From contig DXCW01000047.1 in assembly GCA_019115805.1 (NCBI GenBank), forward strand, positions 1 through 35,059: a DNA stretch of 35,059 nucleotides. Direction: 5' to 3'. This document shows positions 1-8,536 of this stretch, piece after piece; position 1 is the stretch's first letter, and each line of letters starts with the position of its first letter. The notes beneath the pieces are model-generated. The model made no database searches. It was not told the origin of the DNA and was given only the letters and a program-made list of their open reading frames with translations. Position numbers and translations under genes: made by a program. This DNA comes from Candidatus Sphingobacterium stercorigallinarum (GTDB lineage Bacteria; Bacteroidota; Bacteroidia; Sphingobacteriales; Sphingobacteriaceae).

Positions 1-5
1 TTCGA

Positions 6-497
6 TTAAAAAGTGAAGTCATTGTCAGTCAGCGCCTCTAAAATCAATTGATTTTCGAATCCGCGTCCCAGCGCATACTGAAAAAGCTTATTCCGTCTTT
101 TAAATGGATCATTTTCTCGAATCAATCGGTTTTTTTTCTCTAAAATCTCAATCAACTTAGCCGTATACTCTTCAGCATTCAGTTGATTTAACGCAATTTT
201 GATCAGGGGAGGAGATACCCTTTTTTGCTTGAGTCCTTGCTTAATTTTTACTTTTCCCCATCCTTTAATCCGAAACTTTCCATGAACATAAGCCGTAGCG
301 AACCGTTCCTCGTTCAGGTAGTTCTCTTCAATCAAATAGCTTATAATGGATTCCACATCATCATGATGTAATCCCCAGTCATATAATTTATCTCGCACCT
401 CTTGCTGGGCACGCTCCTGATACGCGCAATAGGACTCTGCTTTTCGAGTCGCTTGTTGGGGCGTATAAACTTTCTTTTTCTTTCCCGTCTCTTCCAT
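6..497 (-). CDS. recX: Regulatory protein RecX
   Basis: 163 aa, a normal length for RecX, the small helical protein that binds RecA filaments and modulates recombination and SOS activity in the cytoplasm. The sequence shows the family's repeated three-helix pattern: a first module around residues 18-60, the conserved NYLNEERFATAYV segment near residues 59-71, then the basic GWGKVKIKQGLKQKRV stretch around 79-94. The C-terminal third is a further helical repeat ending shortly before the window edge. It is divergent from murF-alr with a 71-bp gap, so the two probably have separate promoters. recA is not in view, so recX is not in a recA-recX operon here as far as the window shows. The start is the ATG giving MEETGKKKK. 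Family assignment is confident from the conserved segments. Confidence 0.9.
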   Translation of the reverse strand: MEETGKKKKVYTPQQATRKAESYCAYQERAQQEVRDKLYDWGLHHDDVESIISYLIEENYLNEERFATAYVHGKFRIKGWGKVKIKQGLKQKRVSPPLIKIALNQLNAEEYTAKLIEILEKKNRLIRENDPFKRRNKLFQYALGRGFENQLILEALTDNDFTF

Positions 498-568
498 AGT
501 ACAAATCTTGAAAAAATAAGGAAGTATTAAAAAAAATGATGAAATTCGTCACATATCTTTAGCTGTAA

Positions 569-3007
569 ATGTATTCATTTCAACGGATTTCAGAAATATT
601 GCAAGTCAATCCATCTCGGACTGCCGATACGACGACGGCAATCACCGAATTGGTCTATGATAGTCGGAAAATCACTCACCCCAAACAGGCGATGTTTTTC
701 GCGCTAAAAGCCACCAGAGACGGGCACGATTTTATACCAGACGCTTACAACAGAGGGGTACGGAATTTCATCGTAACCCAGATACCTCCTGTTTTAATGC
801 GTCGTGACGATGTGAATGTCATTCGTGTATCCGACCCTTTACTGGCCATGCAGCAGGTATCGAAATCGCATAGAGATCAGTTTCAATACCCGATTATCGG
901 CATTACGGGAAGCAACGGAAAATCGATTGTTAAAGCCTGGTTATTTCAATTGTTAGCGCCGGATAGTAGTGTGTATCAAAGTCCCAAAAGTTACAACTCC
1001 CAATTGGGAGTGGCACTTTCCTTATGGCATTTATCGGAAAACTACGACATGGCTTTGATTGAAGCTGGAATTAGCCAACCCGGTGAAATGAAAGCTTTAG
1101 CGGAAATGATCCAGCCAACGATTGGCATTTTGACCAATATCGGTGCGGCGCATCATCAATATTTCGACAGCACCCATCAAAAATTACAGGAGAAGCTTTT
1201 ATTGTTCCGTCATTGCGAATCCGTTATCGCTGGTTCGGCATATCTAAAAAAGGATGACTTGCCCGCTTCTGTGAAACTGATTACTTGGGGGATACAAGAA
1301 ACAGATGATCTGCAGCTTATCGAGCAACAGGGAGTAGGTCCGTCATACACACGGTTGACCCTGCGCTTCAATCAGCACACCTTTCACATTCAGGTTCCTT
1401 TTATTGATAGTGCTTCCATTGAAAATCTGTTAACTTGTATTACCGTACTGGGACATCTAGGCTATTCGACGGAAACCATCTCTAACCGCATCGGTGCCCT
1501 CCGCCCTTTAGAGATGCGCTTGCAGTTGAAAAAGGGGATTCATCAAACCTCCGTGATTGATGACTCGTATTCAAACGATATCGCTTCGTTGGCAGTCTCA
1601 CTAGAATTTTTAGCACAACAAAATCAACATAAGCGCCAAACACTCATTCTTTCGGAAATGGAAGGGTTGAGCCAAATTGATGGCTTAGGAGAACAATTGG
1701 TGGCGCTCATCAATCGTACCCATTTAAATCGATTGATTTGGGTTGGCCCAGGGTACAGCTGGTTGAGCACACTGGAAACGCCGGAAGTAATAACCTTTCC
1801 AGGCACAGCTCAGTTACTGGAAGAACTACCCCAAATGAGCTTTCAAGATGAGACCATTTTAGTGAAAGGGGCACGGGTCTATCAGTTTGAACGTGTGGTC
1901 AGCCGTTTGAGCGCTCGCTCGCATGGAACCGTCTTGGAGATTAATCTAAATGCGATTGCTAACAACTTGATGGTTTACCGGTCGCAGTTAGGAAGAGACG
2001 TAAGACTTATGGCGATGGTGAAGGCATTTTCCTATGGAAGCGGCAGTTTTGAAATCGCTAATCTCCTCCAATTCAGTAAAGTAGATTATTTAACCGTCGC
2101 ATTTGCCGATGAGGGGGTAGACCTAAGAAACAGCGGTATAACCTTACCAATCATGGTCCTGAGTCCAGATAAGGAGACCTTTGGAGCCCTATTGGAACAT
2201 CGCTTAGAACCCGAGATTTATAGTTTAGAGATTCTCGAGGCGTTTACGGCATTTTTAAAAGAGCAGCAGGCAACAGGATTCCCCATACACCTCAAACTGG
2301 ACACCGGTATGCATCGACTGGGTTTTCTGCCTGATGAATTGGATCAATTATTAGCGCATCTAGAAAACGCGAAAGAGTTGACCGTAAAATCAGTCTTCAC
2401 TCATTTAGTCGCATCGGGAGACCCAGCGCAAGACGAATTTACCTCATTGCAAATTGATCGCTATAAACAAGCGGCCGAGCGGATCGAGGCTGGACTTGGG
2501 TATGCTTTTATTCGGCACGTTGCCAATACATCAGCGATCACCCGTTGGCCGGGCGCGCACTTCGATATGGTTCGATTAGGCATTGGTCTATATGGCGTCG
2601 ATCTCCACAATAGTTTACCCTCTTTGCAACAGGTCAGCCGATTAAAAACCACTGTCACGCAATTAAAATCATTATCATCCGGCGAAACGGTCGGCTACGA
2701 TCGAAAGGGTGTATTGATTAGAGATAGTCAGATTGCCACGGTTAAAATCGGCTATGCAGATGGGTATCCGCGCCGGTTTGGAAATGGGGTAGGGAAAATG
2801 CAAATTCAAGGCAGCAACGTGCCGACAGTCGGCTCGATATGTATGGACATGTGTATGCTAGATGTCACCGGATTAGAGGTGCGGGTAGGCGATGAAGTAG
2901 ACGTCTATCCTGATATCAACCAGGCAGCAGCCGACATTCAGACCATACCCTATGAGTTATTGGTCAATGTGTCCGACCGTGTGAAACGAATATACTATTA
3001 CGAATAG
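569..3007 (+). CDS. murF-alr: Bifunctional MurF ligase / alanine racemase
   Basis: 812-aa fusion of two peptidoglycan precursor enzymes. The N-terminal half (about 1-450) is MurF, which adds D-Ala-D-Ala to UDP-MurNAc-tripeptide using ATP; the P-loop GITGSNGKS lies at residues 111-119 with Lys118. The C-terminal half (about 455-812) is a PLP-dependent alanine racemase that makes D-alanine. Its PLP lysine is Lys485 in MVKAFSYGSG, the catalytic tyrosine is Tyr729 in GYADGY, and the SICMDMCMLDV segment follows. This fusion is characteristic of Bacteroidota. The MurF half has the usual Mur-ligase order: substrate-binding N-domain, central ATPase, C-domain. It heads a tight plus-strand run: DUF502 starts 3 bp after its stop. 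A near-consensus -7 sequence, TATCTTTA, at 554-561 lies only 7 bp before the ATG, so the leader may be extremely short. Both activities look intact. Confidence 0.96.
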   Translation: MYSFQRISEILQVNPSRTADTTTAITELVYDSRKITHPKQAMFFALKATRDGHDFIPDAYNRGVRNFIVTQIPPVLMRRDDVNVIRVSDPLLAMQQVSKSHRDQFQYPIIGITGSNGKSIVKAWLFQLLAPDSSVYQSPKSYNSQLGVALSLWHLSENYDMALIEAGISQPGEMKALAEMIQPTIGILTNIGAAHHQYFDSTHQKLQEKLLLFRHCESVIAGSAYLKKDDLPASVKLITWGIQETDDLQLIEQQGVGPSYTRLTLRFNQHTFHIQVPFIDSASIENLLTCITVLGHLGYSTETISNRIGALRPLEMRLQLKKGIHQTSVIDDSYSNDIASLAVSLEFLAQQNQHKRQTLILSEMEGLSQIDGLGEQLVALINRTHLNRLIWVGPGYSWLSTLETPEVITFPGTAQLLEELPQMSFQDETILVKGARVYQFERVVSRLSARSHGTVLEINLNAIANNLMVYRSQLGRDVRLMAMVKAFSYGSGSFEIANLLQFSKVDYLTVAFADEGVDLRNSGITLPIMVLSPDKETFGALLEHRLEPEIYSLEILEAFTAFLKEQQATGFPIHLKLDTGMHRLGFLPDELDQLLAHLENAKELTVKSVFTHLVASGDPAQDEFTSLQIDRYKQAAERIEAGLGYAFIRHVANTSAITRWPGAHFDMVRLGIGLYGVDLHNSLPSLQQVSRLKTTVTQLKSLSSGETVGYDRKGVLIRDSQIATVKIGYADGYPRRFGNGVGKMQIQGSNVPTVGSICMDMCMLDVTGLEVRVGDEVDVYPDINQAAADIQTIPYELLVNVSDRVKRIYYYE

Positions 3008-3010
3008 ATT

Positions 3011-3628
3011 ATGATCAAGAAACTGTTTCAAAAATTCTTCTACTACCTGATCAAAGGTACGCTTGTAGTTGTACCGTTAGCGGGAGCGATATTTTTGATC
3101 GTATGGCTTGTCGCCACGGTTGACGGAGCGCTTAACATTACTGAGCACTTTTTACAGGACGATCAGGGTGAACCGCTGTATATACCTGGGTTGGGTATAC
3201 TATCGGTGATTATATTACTCACTTTAGTCGGACTTATTTTCACCAATTTGGTCACCGATCCGATCCGAAACTGGCTGGGTCGAACGGTCAATAAGATTCC
3301 ACTATTCAATACGTTATATTCTTCTATTCGAGATTTTACCGAAGCTTTCGTAGGCGACGCAAAAAAGTTTAACGAACCGGTCTTGGTAGAATTTAACGAC
3401 AGTGGGTTAAAACGAATCGGATTTTTAACACAACGTGATCTGACGGCGCTTGAATTGGAAAATCATGTGATGGTTTACTTTCCCTACGCTTATTCAGTGG
3501 CTGGGCAAATTGCTGTGGTGTCAGCAGATCGCGTAAGAAAGCTAAATATTTCCGCAACTGACGCCATGAAACTCGTGGTATCAGGGGGAGTCAGTGGACT
3601 GGAAATTAAAAAGGAAGGAAAGCATTAA
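3011..3628 (+). CDS. DUF502 family inner-membrane protein
   Basis: 205 aa. Two hydrophobic membrane segments are visible, roughly residues 14-36 and 62-81. They are followed by the soluble DUF502 core, with the conserved PLFNTLYSSIRDFTEAF stretch around 97-113 and a C-terminal segment rich in beta strand. The family is widespread in bacteria and plants, but its biochemical function is not established to my knowledge, so none is assigned. The gene starts 3 bp after the murF-alr stop and is followed after 1 bp by a small kinase-like protein, which strongly suggests one transcript. An A/G-rich AAGGAAGGA near its 3' end could act as a ribosome site for the next gene. Confidence 0.85.
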   Translation: MIKKLFQKFFYYLIKGTLVVVPLAGAIFLIVWLVATVDGALNITEHFLQDDQGEPLYIPGLGILSVIILLTLVGLIFTNLVTDPIRNWLGRTVNKIPLFNTLYSSIRDFTEAFVGDAKKFNEPVLVEFNDSGLKRIGFLTQRDLTALELENHVMVYFPYAYSVAGQIAVVSADRVRKLNISATDAMKLVVSGGVSGLEIKKEGKH

Positions 3629-3629
3629 T

Positions 3630-4241
3630 ATGTTATTCAGGTCCGATAATCAAAGAGCCATTAAGGAACTCCGCAACCAATTAGCCGCCTGCGCTGCACA
3701 ATTGAGCTTTCAGTACATCCAGCACGATCCGCAACGCATCTCGCGGCTGGCGGATTCAAATGGTCATTCCCCATCGTTATTGGAAAAAACAAGAGCATTA
3801 CAAATACAGTTCAGCAGGTTGGAATTTGACAGCGAGTGGACTTTAGATCAAGAAATAGCACTGCTCCAACAATATATAGCAATTGAAACCCAGTACGGTA
3901 TTCCCACACCTGATTTTGAACTCGATCTTAGCGAGCACGAGCAGCTTCGGATTAAAGCACTATCGCTGTTTCCATTGGTTCAGAATGCGCTTCATTACGG
4001 ATACGTTTCACCGAAGGCCAGCCCAATGAAAATCCGGCTCGTCGCCCGACCCACGCTCCTGCGGATGGAGGTTAGCCATCAGGCTAATCCCTACTTGTTG
4101 AGCCAAACAGGAACGCCAATTTTCAAGGCATTTCTCGGTGCGCTCGATTGGCTATATCCTGAACGCGCTGAATTGCTTTACAACAGCAATAGCAATCGAT
4201 TTAAAGCGACGCTTAGCTTCCAAGCCACGACAAAAAAATAG
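3630..4241 (+). CDS. Degenerate LytS/YehU-type histidine-kinase-like protein
   Basis: 203 aa, with no signal peptide or membrane helix. Residues 71-120 resemble the LytS-type His_kinase region: an EIALLQQYIAIETQYG helix (75-90) followed by LFPLVQNALHYG (113-124), the counterpart of the family's LQPLVENAIKHG N-box. The phosphoacceptor segment, normally PHFLFN, is replaced by AQLSFQY near residues 23-29, so the acceptor histidine is missing. The N-box Glu is Gln118, though Asn119 is kept. The glycine-rich ATP lid is replaced by TGTPIFKAFLGALDWLYPE (160-178). It therefore looks like a pseudokinase or truncated sensor remnant still under coding constraint. The ATG at 3630 is preferred over the non-ATG start at 3594, which would overlap DUF502. 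Its 1-bp spacing from the DUF502 stop implies translational coupling. Family resemblance is inferred by eye and is moderate. Confidence 0.6.
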   Translation: MLFRSDNQRAIKELRNQLAACAAQLSFQYIQHDPQRISRLADSNGHSPSLLEKTRALQIQFSRLEFDSEWTLDQEIALLQQYIAIETQYGIPTPDFELDLSEHEQLRIKALSLFPLVQNALHYGYVSPKASPMKIRLVARPTLLRMEVSHQANPYLLSQTGTPIFKAFLGALDWLYPERAELLYNSNSNRFKATLSFQATTKK

Positions 4242-4264
4242 GACCGGTTGTATGACCGATCCTA
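4232..4264 (-). terminator. Intrinsic terminator of the lipoprotein gene
   Basis: Read on the minus strand, a 9-bp stem AGGATCGGT / ACCGGTCCT (one G-T wobble, 6-nt loop) at 4240-4263 is followed by seven T residues (plus-strand A run 4232-4238). It overlaps the stop codon of the convergent kinase-like gene. It would end transcripts of the lipoprotein gene. On the plus strand it lacks a U tract. Confidence 0.8.
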
Positions 4265-4300
4265 AAACAAATGTGATTATTAATTTGGACTCATCTCGTA

Positions 4301-4687
4301 TTAGCGATTGGCGTCCGCGATCCAATTCTGACCGTCTCGTAAAATTGATAAGCTCAATGTCGATTCTGAGATGGTGATCGCGCCGATCTCGTCTTCATTA
4401 AAAAATATCGTATTGTTGTCGCCTTTAGTCATGGTGATATTATCCAAACCGGGGATATCGCGATCGAACGAAAATGAGTAATTATCGCCACCTAATTTCG
4501 TCACCGTTACTTTTCCGGGACCATTTTCTACGTTACTTTCCGGATCGCTGAAATTTGCGTAGCTGATGTCACCCTCATAGGTTCCCACGAACAAATCGTT
4601 GTCCGTTGGATCGTCGTCTTTTGAACAAGCGCTTAGGGTGAAGAACGCTAGGAATAGTAAACTCATCAATTTAACTGCACTTTTCAT
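4301..4687 (-). CDS. Small surface-type lipoprotein, function unknown
   Basis: 128 aa. The N-terminus is a type II signal peptide with hydrophobic core LMSLLFLAFF and lipobox L18-S19-A20-Cys21. Cys21 is followed by SKDDD, an acidic stretch of the kind used as a lipoprotein export signal to the cell surface in Bacteroidota. The mature part (about 108 aa) reads as alternating beta strands, with FVGTYEGDISY and a C-terminal ITISESTLSLSILRDG, similar in style to small lipocalin-like or META-like beta-barrel lipoproteins. I cannot name a family. It is a single gene bounded downstream by a clear terminator at 4232-4264 and upstream by 93 bp without a recognisable promoter. Lipoprotein status is confident; function is unknown. 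Confidence 0.75.
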   Translation of the reverse strand: MKSAVKLMSLLFLAFFTLSACSKDDDPTDNDLFVGTYEGDISYANFSDPESNVENGPGKVTVTKLGGDNYSFSFDRDIPGLDNITMTKGDNNTIFFNEDEIGAITISESTLSLSILRDGQNWIADANR

Positions 4688-4753
4688 AAACTGTATTTTT
4701 ATGTTTAAAAATTGTTATCGCAATGTTAATCCCAAAGCCAGTGCCAAGGACAA

Positions 4754-4771
4754 CGCGTTTACTGAAACGCG
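4754..4771 (-). terminator. Possible hairpin downstream of the radical SAM gene
   Basis: A perfect 7-bp stem CGCGTTT / AAACGCG with a 4-nt loop sits 10 bp past the radical SAM stop codon. No T run follows on the minus strand, so termination would be inefficient or the hairpin may have another role. Confidence 0.3.
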
Positions 4772-4780
4772 GCAAAACAT

Positions 4781-5857
4781 TTAACAATTGTTAACACCAT
4801 CAAAAAGGTTGAGTTGATGGCTGCGCCGATTTCCGAAATGACTATAGTCGTAGTCAAACGGCTCTACATTCAACCCATTACGTTTACAGTGAATCCGAAA
4901 CTGATCACCGATCATTTCGGCCAACTTCCCGGTGCCCCGCATGCGATTACCAAATTCACTATCGTTGACCTTCCCCTGATGGCAGCTCTGTATACTGTGC
5001 CAAATTTTAGCTGCTCTTTCTGGATAAGCGGTCGCTAACCACTTATGGAAAATTTCTCCGATTTCTCCGTTCAAACGGACAATGGTATAGCCGGCCCATT
5101 TTGCACCCGCTTTGCGAGCAGCGGCTAGCACCGCTGGAATCTCATGGTCGGTCAATCCGGGGATAATTGGTGCGCACATCACGCCCACTGGAATCCCGTT
5201 GTCCGCCAGTTTTTCTAAAGTATGGAGGCGTTGCTCGGCAGTGGCTGTTCGAGGTTCCAGTTTACCTCTGGTCTCTTTATTTAAGGAGTTAATGGAGAGA
5301 AATACCCGACACAATCCTTTTGCTGCCAGCGGCGCCAAGAGATCTAAATCACGTAGGATCAAACTGTTTTTGGTTATTAATCCCACCGGCTGTCCGTATT
5401 CCAAAGCCACTTTCAAGATATTTCTCGTCAACTCAAAACGCCGCTCAGCAGGCTGATAACAATCCGTATTCCCCGATAAACTAATCGGGCTTCCATCCCA
5501 TGTTTTTTTTGTTATGAATGACTTAAATAAGCGGGCACTATTCGCCTTGACCAAAATTTTACTTTCAAAATCAAGGCCTGCGCTATAACCCCAATACTGG
5601 TGGGAATTGCGCGCATAGCAGTAGATACAACCGTGTTCACACCCCTGATACGGATTAGCCGAATACGCCATGCCAACGTCTGGACTGCTGACCTTGTTGA
5701 CTAGCGATTTCGGATATACGATGGTCGTTTCGGTTTTTGGAGCTTCTCTTTCCCAATCGTCGATCGCTTCAATATGCTCTTGAACATACTGCTGTCTTTG
5801 GTAGATATTGCGTACGTTCGACTGTGCACCTCTTCCGGACAAATGTGACTTTGGCAT
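4781..5857 (-). CDS. PA0069-family radical SAM protein
   Basis: 358 aa. The radical SAM cluster motif CxxxCxxC is present as Cys73, Cys77 and Cys80 in QGCEHGCIYCYAR, followed by a TIM-barrel domain with LSGNTDCYQPAERR and GLITKNSLILRDLDLL. This pattern, with the N-terminal leader RGAQSNVRNIY, matches the PA0069/Rv2578c group, which is distantly related to spore photoproduct lyase. The substrate of the group is not established, so no reaction is assigned. It binds a [4Fe-4S] cluster and S-adenosylmethionine and should act in the cytoplasm. The gene lies 61 bp downstream of ppk1 on the same strand, and that gap holds an AT-rich inverted repeat. The ATG giving MPKSHLSGRG is the only sensible start. 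Confidence 0.88.
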   Translation of the reverse strand: MPKSHLSGRGAQSNVRNIYQRQQYVQEHIEAIDDWEREAPKTETTIVYPKSLVNKVSSPDVGMAYSANPYQGCEHGCIYCYARNSHQYWGYSAGLDFESKILVKANSARLFKSFITKKTWDGSPISLSGNTDCYQPAERRFELTRNILKVALEYGQPVGLITKNSLILRDLDLLAPLAAKGLCRVFLSINSLNKETRGKLEPRTATAEQRLHTLEKLADNGIPVGVMCAPIIPGLTDHEIPAVLAAARKAGAKWAGYTIVRLNGEIGEIFHKWLATAYPERAAKIWHSIQSCHQGKVNDSEFGNRMRGTGKLAEMIGDQFRIHCKRNGLNVEPFDYDYSHFGNRRSHQLNLFDGVNNC

Positions 5858-5859
5858 AT

Positions 5860-5895
5860 GCTAATAATTTTATTAAAATTACTAACATTATTAGC
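5860..5895. repeat. AT-rich inverted repeat between ppk1 and the radical SAM gene
   Basis: Perfect 9-bp arms GCTAATAAT (5860-5868) and ATTATTAGC (5887-5895) flank an 18-nt AT-rich loop. It lies immediately before the radical SAM start codon. It could be an operator or an mRNA hairpin. Low base complexity makes chance a real alternative. Confidence 0.35.
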
Positions 5896-5918
5896 AACAA
5901 ACAAGTTGTTCTGAAAAT

Positions 5919-7982
5919 TTAGTAGGATATCGCCTTCAAATACTGGTGAATAGCAATTTGGGAGCGACAAGCCTGTCCGTTATTGTCCACGTATCGGTTT
6001 CGCTGTTTATTATCCAAATAACGTGCTTTCACATTATCGCTAAGCTGGATTTCGAGCATTTCACGTATTTCTTTTTTCAAAGGGGCACTTTGTATCTCTA
6101 CGGCCGCTTCCAAGCGGTGATCCAGATTTCTTGTCATTAAATCAGCGGAAGAGATATACACCGTCTCCTTCGCTCCGTTATAAAAATAGAAGACGCGAGC
6201 GTGCTCTAAGAATTCATCCACGATGCTAATGGCATGAATAGGCTTAAGAAAATGTTTCTGATTTACCGCACAATAAATCCCTCTTACAATTAAGTCGACT
6301 TGTACGCCATGATCTGCAGCTTGATAAATTTTCTTAATCGATTCTCGATCACTCAAGGAATTCATCTTAAGAATAATCCGCCCTTTTCGTCCAGCTTGTA
6401 CTTCCGCAATTTCTCTATCGATTAACGCGTCGATTCGCTGACGCATGTTGATCGGACAAATCATGAGCTGGCGTTGATCCGTAATCGATTCGTCAAGCGG
6501 AGCCTTGGGTTTCTGTAGTGCATTAAAAATCTGATTAATACCACCCATTATATCCTTATTGCAGGTCATCAAACAATAGTCCCCGTAAAGCTTCGCGGTC
6601 GTTTCGTTAATGTTACCCGTACTGATAAAACCATATTGAATCGTTTTGTTCTCGACACGTTTTTTTATAATGCATAGTTTTGCGTGTACTTTTTTGTGCG
6701 GTATACCCACCAAAACCTTGACCCCCTCGGTCTCAAAACGGTCTTTCCATTGCAAATTATGCTCTTCGTCAAAACGGGCTCTCAACTCCAACATTACGGT
6801 CACTTCTTTTCCGTTTCTAGCGGCATTAATCAGTGCATTAGCAATCTTCGAATTTTTCGCCATTCGGTAGATCGTGATTTTTATAGATCGTACGTCCGGA
6901 TCCATAGCTGCCTCTCTCAGCAGGTCAATCAATGGACGAAACTCGTGATAAGGAAACGACAACAGCACGTCCCGTTTCAACACCACATCGGTCACTCGAG
7001 TGCTCCCCCGAAATTCAGGATGCTCAAATGCACTACGTTCTTCCGGTTGATGATAGGAGCGGAATACATCTGGGAAATCCATAAAATGTTTGAAATTATG
7101 AATGCGTTGCCCCGGTATGATGCTATCCTTACTACTCAACTGCAATTTTTTTATCAACAGTTCAAGTAAATCGGCGTCCATCTTCTGATCGAAAACAAAA
7201 CGAGTGGGTTTTCCCTTTCGGCGATTTTTAACCCCCTTACTAATTTTCTCGGCCAGTGATGTATTCACATCGTTGTCGATGTCAAATTCCGCATCTTTAG
7301 TTACCTTAAATGTGTGTGCAACAAATTCATCAAAGCCGAAATACGAGAAGATATAAGGTAGATTTACTTTTACGATATCCTCGACTAGAATAATGTGTTT
7401 TTGATGTTTAGGGGAGGGCAAGATGACGAACCGCCCCAAATTCCGAGACGGGAGTTCAATCAGCGCATATTTCCGATCTGATGCAGCCCCTGCTTTTTGC
7501 ATGGCTATTCCTAAATACAGGCTTTTATCACGCAAGTAGGGCATAGGCTTGTCCTCATCAACGATCAGGGGTATGATATTCGTTTCAACCTCTCGATCAA
7601 AATAGTCCTTGACAAACTTGAGTTGCTTTGGCTTTAATTGATCAGCCGACTTGATGTACACTTTTTCCTTAGCCATTTCTCGCTGAACCTGGTTCCATAT
7701 TCGATCAAACTCGCGTTGTTGTTTAATCACCAGCTCGGTAATTTTACTCAAAATAGAAGAAGGAGCTTGGTAAAAATAATCGTGCAGTTCATGACTATCG
7801 ATCTCAGCCGCTCGTTTCAACGCAGCGACGCGGACTCGGAAAAACTCATCCAGATTATTGGAAAATATGCCTAGAAATTTAATACGAAGCGGTAAAGGAA
7901 CGCTCGGATCAGCTGCTTCCTGCAAGACCCGACCATTGAAGCTTAGCCAACTGATATCTCTCGGTATGAATTTATGTCCCAT
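5919..7982 (-). CDS. ppk1: Polyphosphate kinase 1
   Basis: 687 aa, the usual length for PPK1, which reversibly transfers the gamma-phosphate of ATP onto polyphosphate and is often associated with the inner membrane. Domain order is complete: the N domain starting FIPRDISWLSFNGRVLQEA, the head domain with NIIPLIVDEDKPMP, then two phospholipase-D-like C domains. The autophosphorylated histidine is His433 in KVHAKLCII, followed by GFISTGNINE. The second C domain contains the conserved VYISSADLMTRNLDHRLEA. The segment usually written RGICCL is RGIYCAV here, a small variation. It is followed by a radical SAM gene after 61 bp. A near-consensus -7 sequence, CATCTTTG, reads on the minus strand at 8006-7999, about 17 bp upstream of the ATG. 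Assignment is secure. Confidence 0.97.
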   Translation of the reverse strand: MGHKFIPRDISWLSFNGRVLQEAADPSVPLPLRIKFLGIFSNNLDEFFRVRVAALKRAAEIDSHELHDYFYQAPSSILSKITELVIKQQREFDRIWNQVQREMAKEKVYIKSADQLKPKQLKFVKDYFDREVETNIIPLIVDEDKPMPYLRDKSLYLGIAMQKAGAASDRKYALIELPSRNLGRFVILPSPKHQKHIILVEDIVKVNLPYIFSYFGFDEFVAHTFKVTKDAEFDIDNDVNTSLAEKISKGVKNRRKGKPTRFVFDQKMDADLLELLIKKLQLSSKDSIIPGQRIHNFKHFMDFPDVFRSYHQPEERSAFEHPEFRGSTRVTDVVLKRDVLLSFPYHEFRPLIDLLREAAMDPDVRSIKITIYRMAKNSKIANALINAARNGKEVTVMLELRARFDEEHNLQWKDRFETEGVKVLVGIPHKKVHAKLCIIKKRVENKTIQYGFISTGNINETTAKLYGDYCLMTCNKDIMGGINQIFNALQKPKAPLDESITDQRQLMICPINMRQRIDALIDREIAEVQAGRKGRIILKMNSLSDRESIKKIYQAADHGVQVDLIVRGIYCAVNQKHFLKPIHAISIVDEFLEHARVFYFYNGAKETVYISSADLMTRNLDHRLEAAVEIQSAPLKKEIREMLEIQLSDNVKARYLDNKQRNRYVDNNGQACRSQIAIHQYLKAISY

Positions 7983-8155
7983 CTACGTTTTCTTTGCGCA
8001 AAGATGCTCGAGCGCTATGTTTTTATTGATAATTATTTGTTATGAAATAACTAAATCCGATCAATCCTTTCGGATACAACCGGATTTAATTATCAACCGC
8101 TCGCCATCGGTTAAGCGAACAGATACCTTGGCTAGACAAACGCTAGCACCAGCGC

Positions 8156-8536
8156 CTATTCTTTAAAACCACGGCGACTTTGTATGCTGATCGCCTCATA
8201 ACGACTGGTGTCGTAATGAGGCTCTTGGAGCTGCAATTCCGTCGGAAAGGGTTTGTTGCTATCAAAAAAATAAACTCTAGTCACGCTACCGTAGTCATTG
8301 ACTGGGAACATATCGGCACAAGCATCATATTGCGCATTGGCCGGATCGCCTACCGATACGGCGTAAATCCGAATAATTCCACCTTTATTGTTTTCGTTGC
8401 GTACGAAAGCAACCTCTTTAAAGTCTCCCGGTAAATCTTCAATACCAGGTTGGGTATACGCTTCGTATATAAAGTAGCACAAAATGACGATCAAACCCGC
8501 CGCAACCCACCAAATCTTTTTCTTCTTTCTCACCAT
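8156..8536 (-). CDS. Conserved hypothetical membrane-anchored protein
   Basis: 126 aa. A basic N-terminus (MVRKKKK) precedes a single hydrophobic helix (about residues 8-26, WWVAAGLIVILCYFIYEAY). The remaining roughly 100 residues would then face the periplasm if the helix is a signal anchor. No family is recognised. The soluble part has scattered aromatic and acidic residues and no catalytic motif that I can identify. Its ATG overlaps the TAA of the upstream DJ-1/PfpI gene by 1 nt (TAATG), so translation is probably coupled, and it is the last gene of that run. No convincing terminator follows in the 173-bp gap before ppk1. Confidence 0.6.
   Translation of the reverse strand: MVRKKKKIWWVAAGLIVILCYFIYEAYTQPGIEDLPGDFKEVAFVRNENNKGGIIRIYAVSVGDPANAQYDACADMFPVNDYGSVTRVYFFDSNKPFPTELQLQEPHYDTSRYEAISIQSRRGFKE

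Noticed and set aside
4599-4784. Plus-strand open frame over the lipoprotein start and the gap before the radical SAM gene
   Set aside because: It is antisense to the lipoprotein signal peptide and has no recognisable product or start signal.
4781-4794. Perfect 14-bp palindrome TTAACAATTGTTAA
   Set aside because: It consists of the last codons and stop of the radical SAM gene; AT-rich and probably chance.
6684-7169. 161-codon plus-strand open frame inside ppk1
   Set aside because: It is antisense to conserved PPK1 coding sequence, and its translation resembles no protein.
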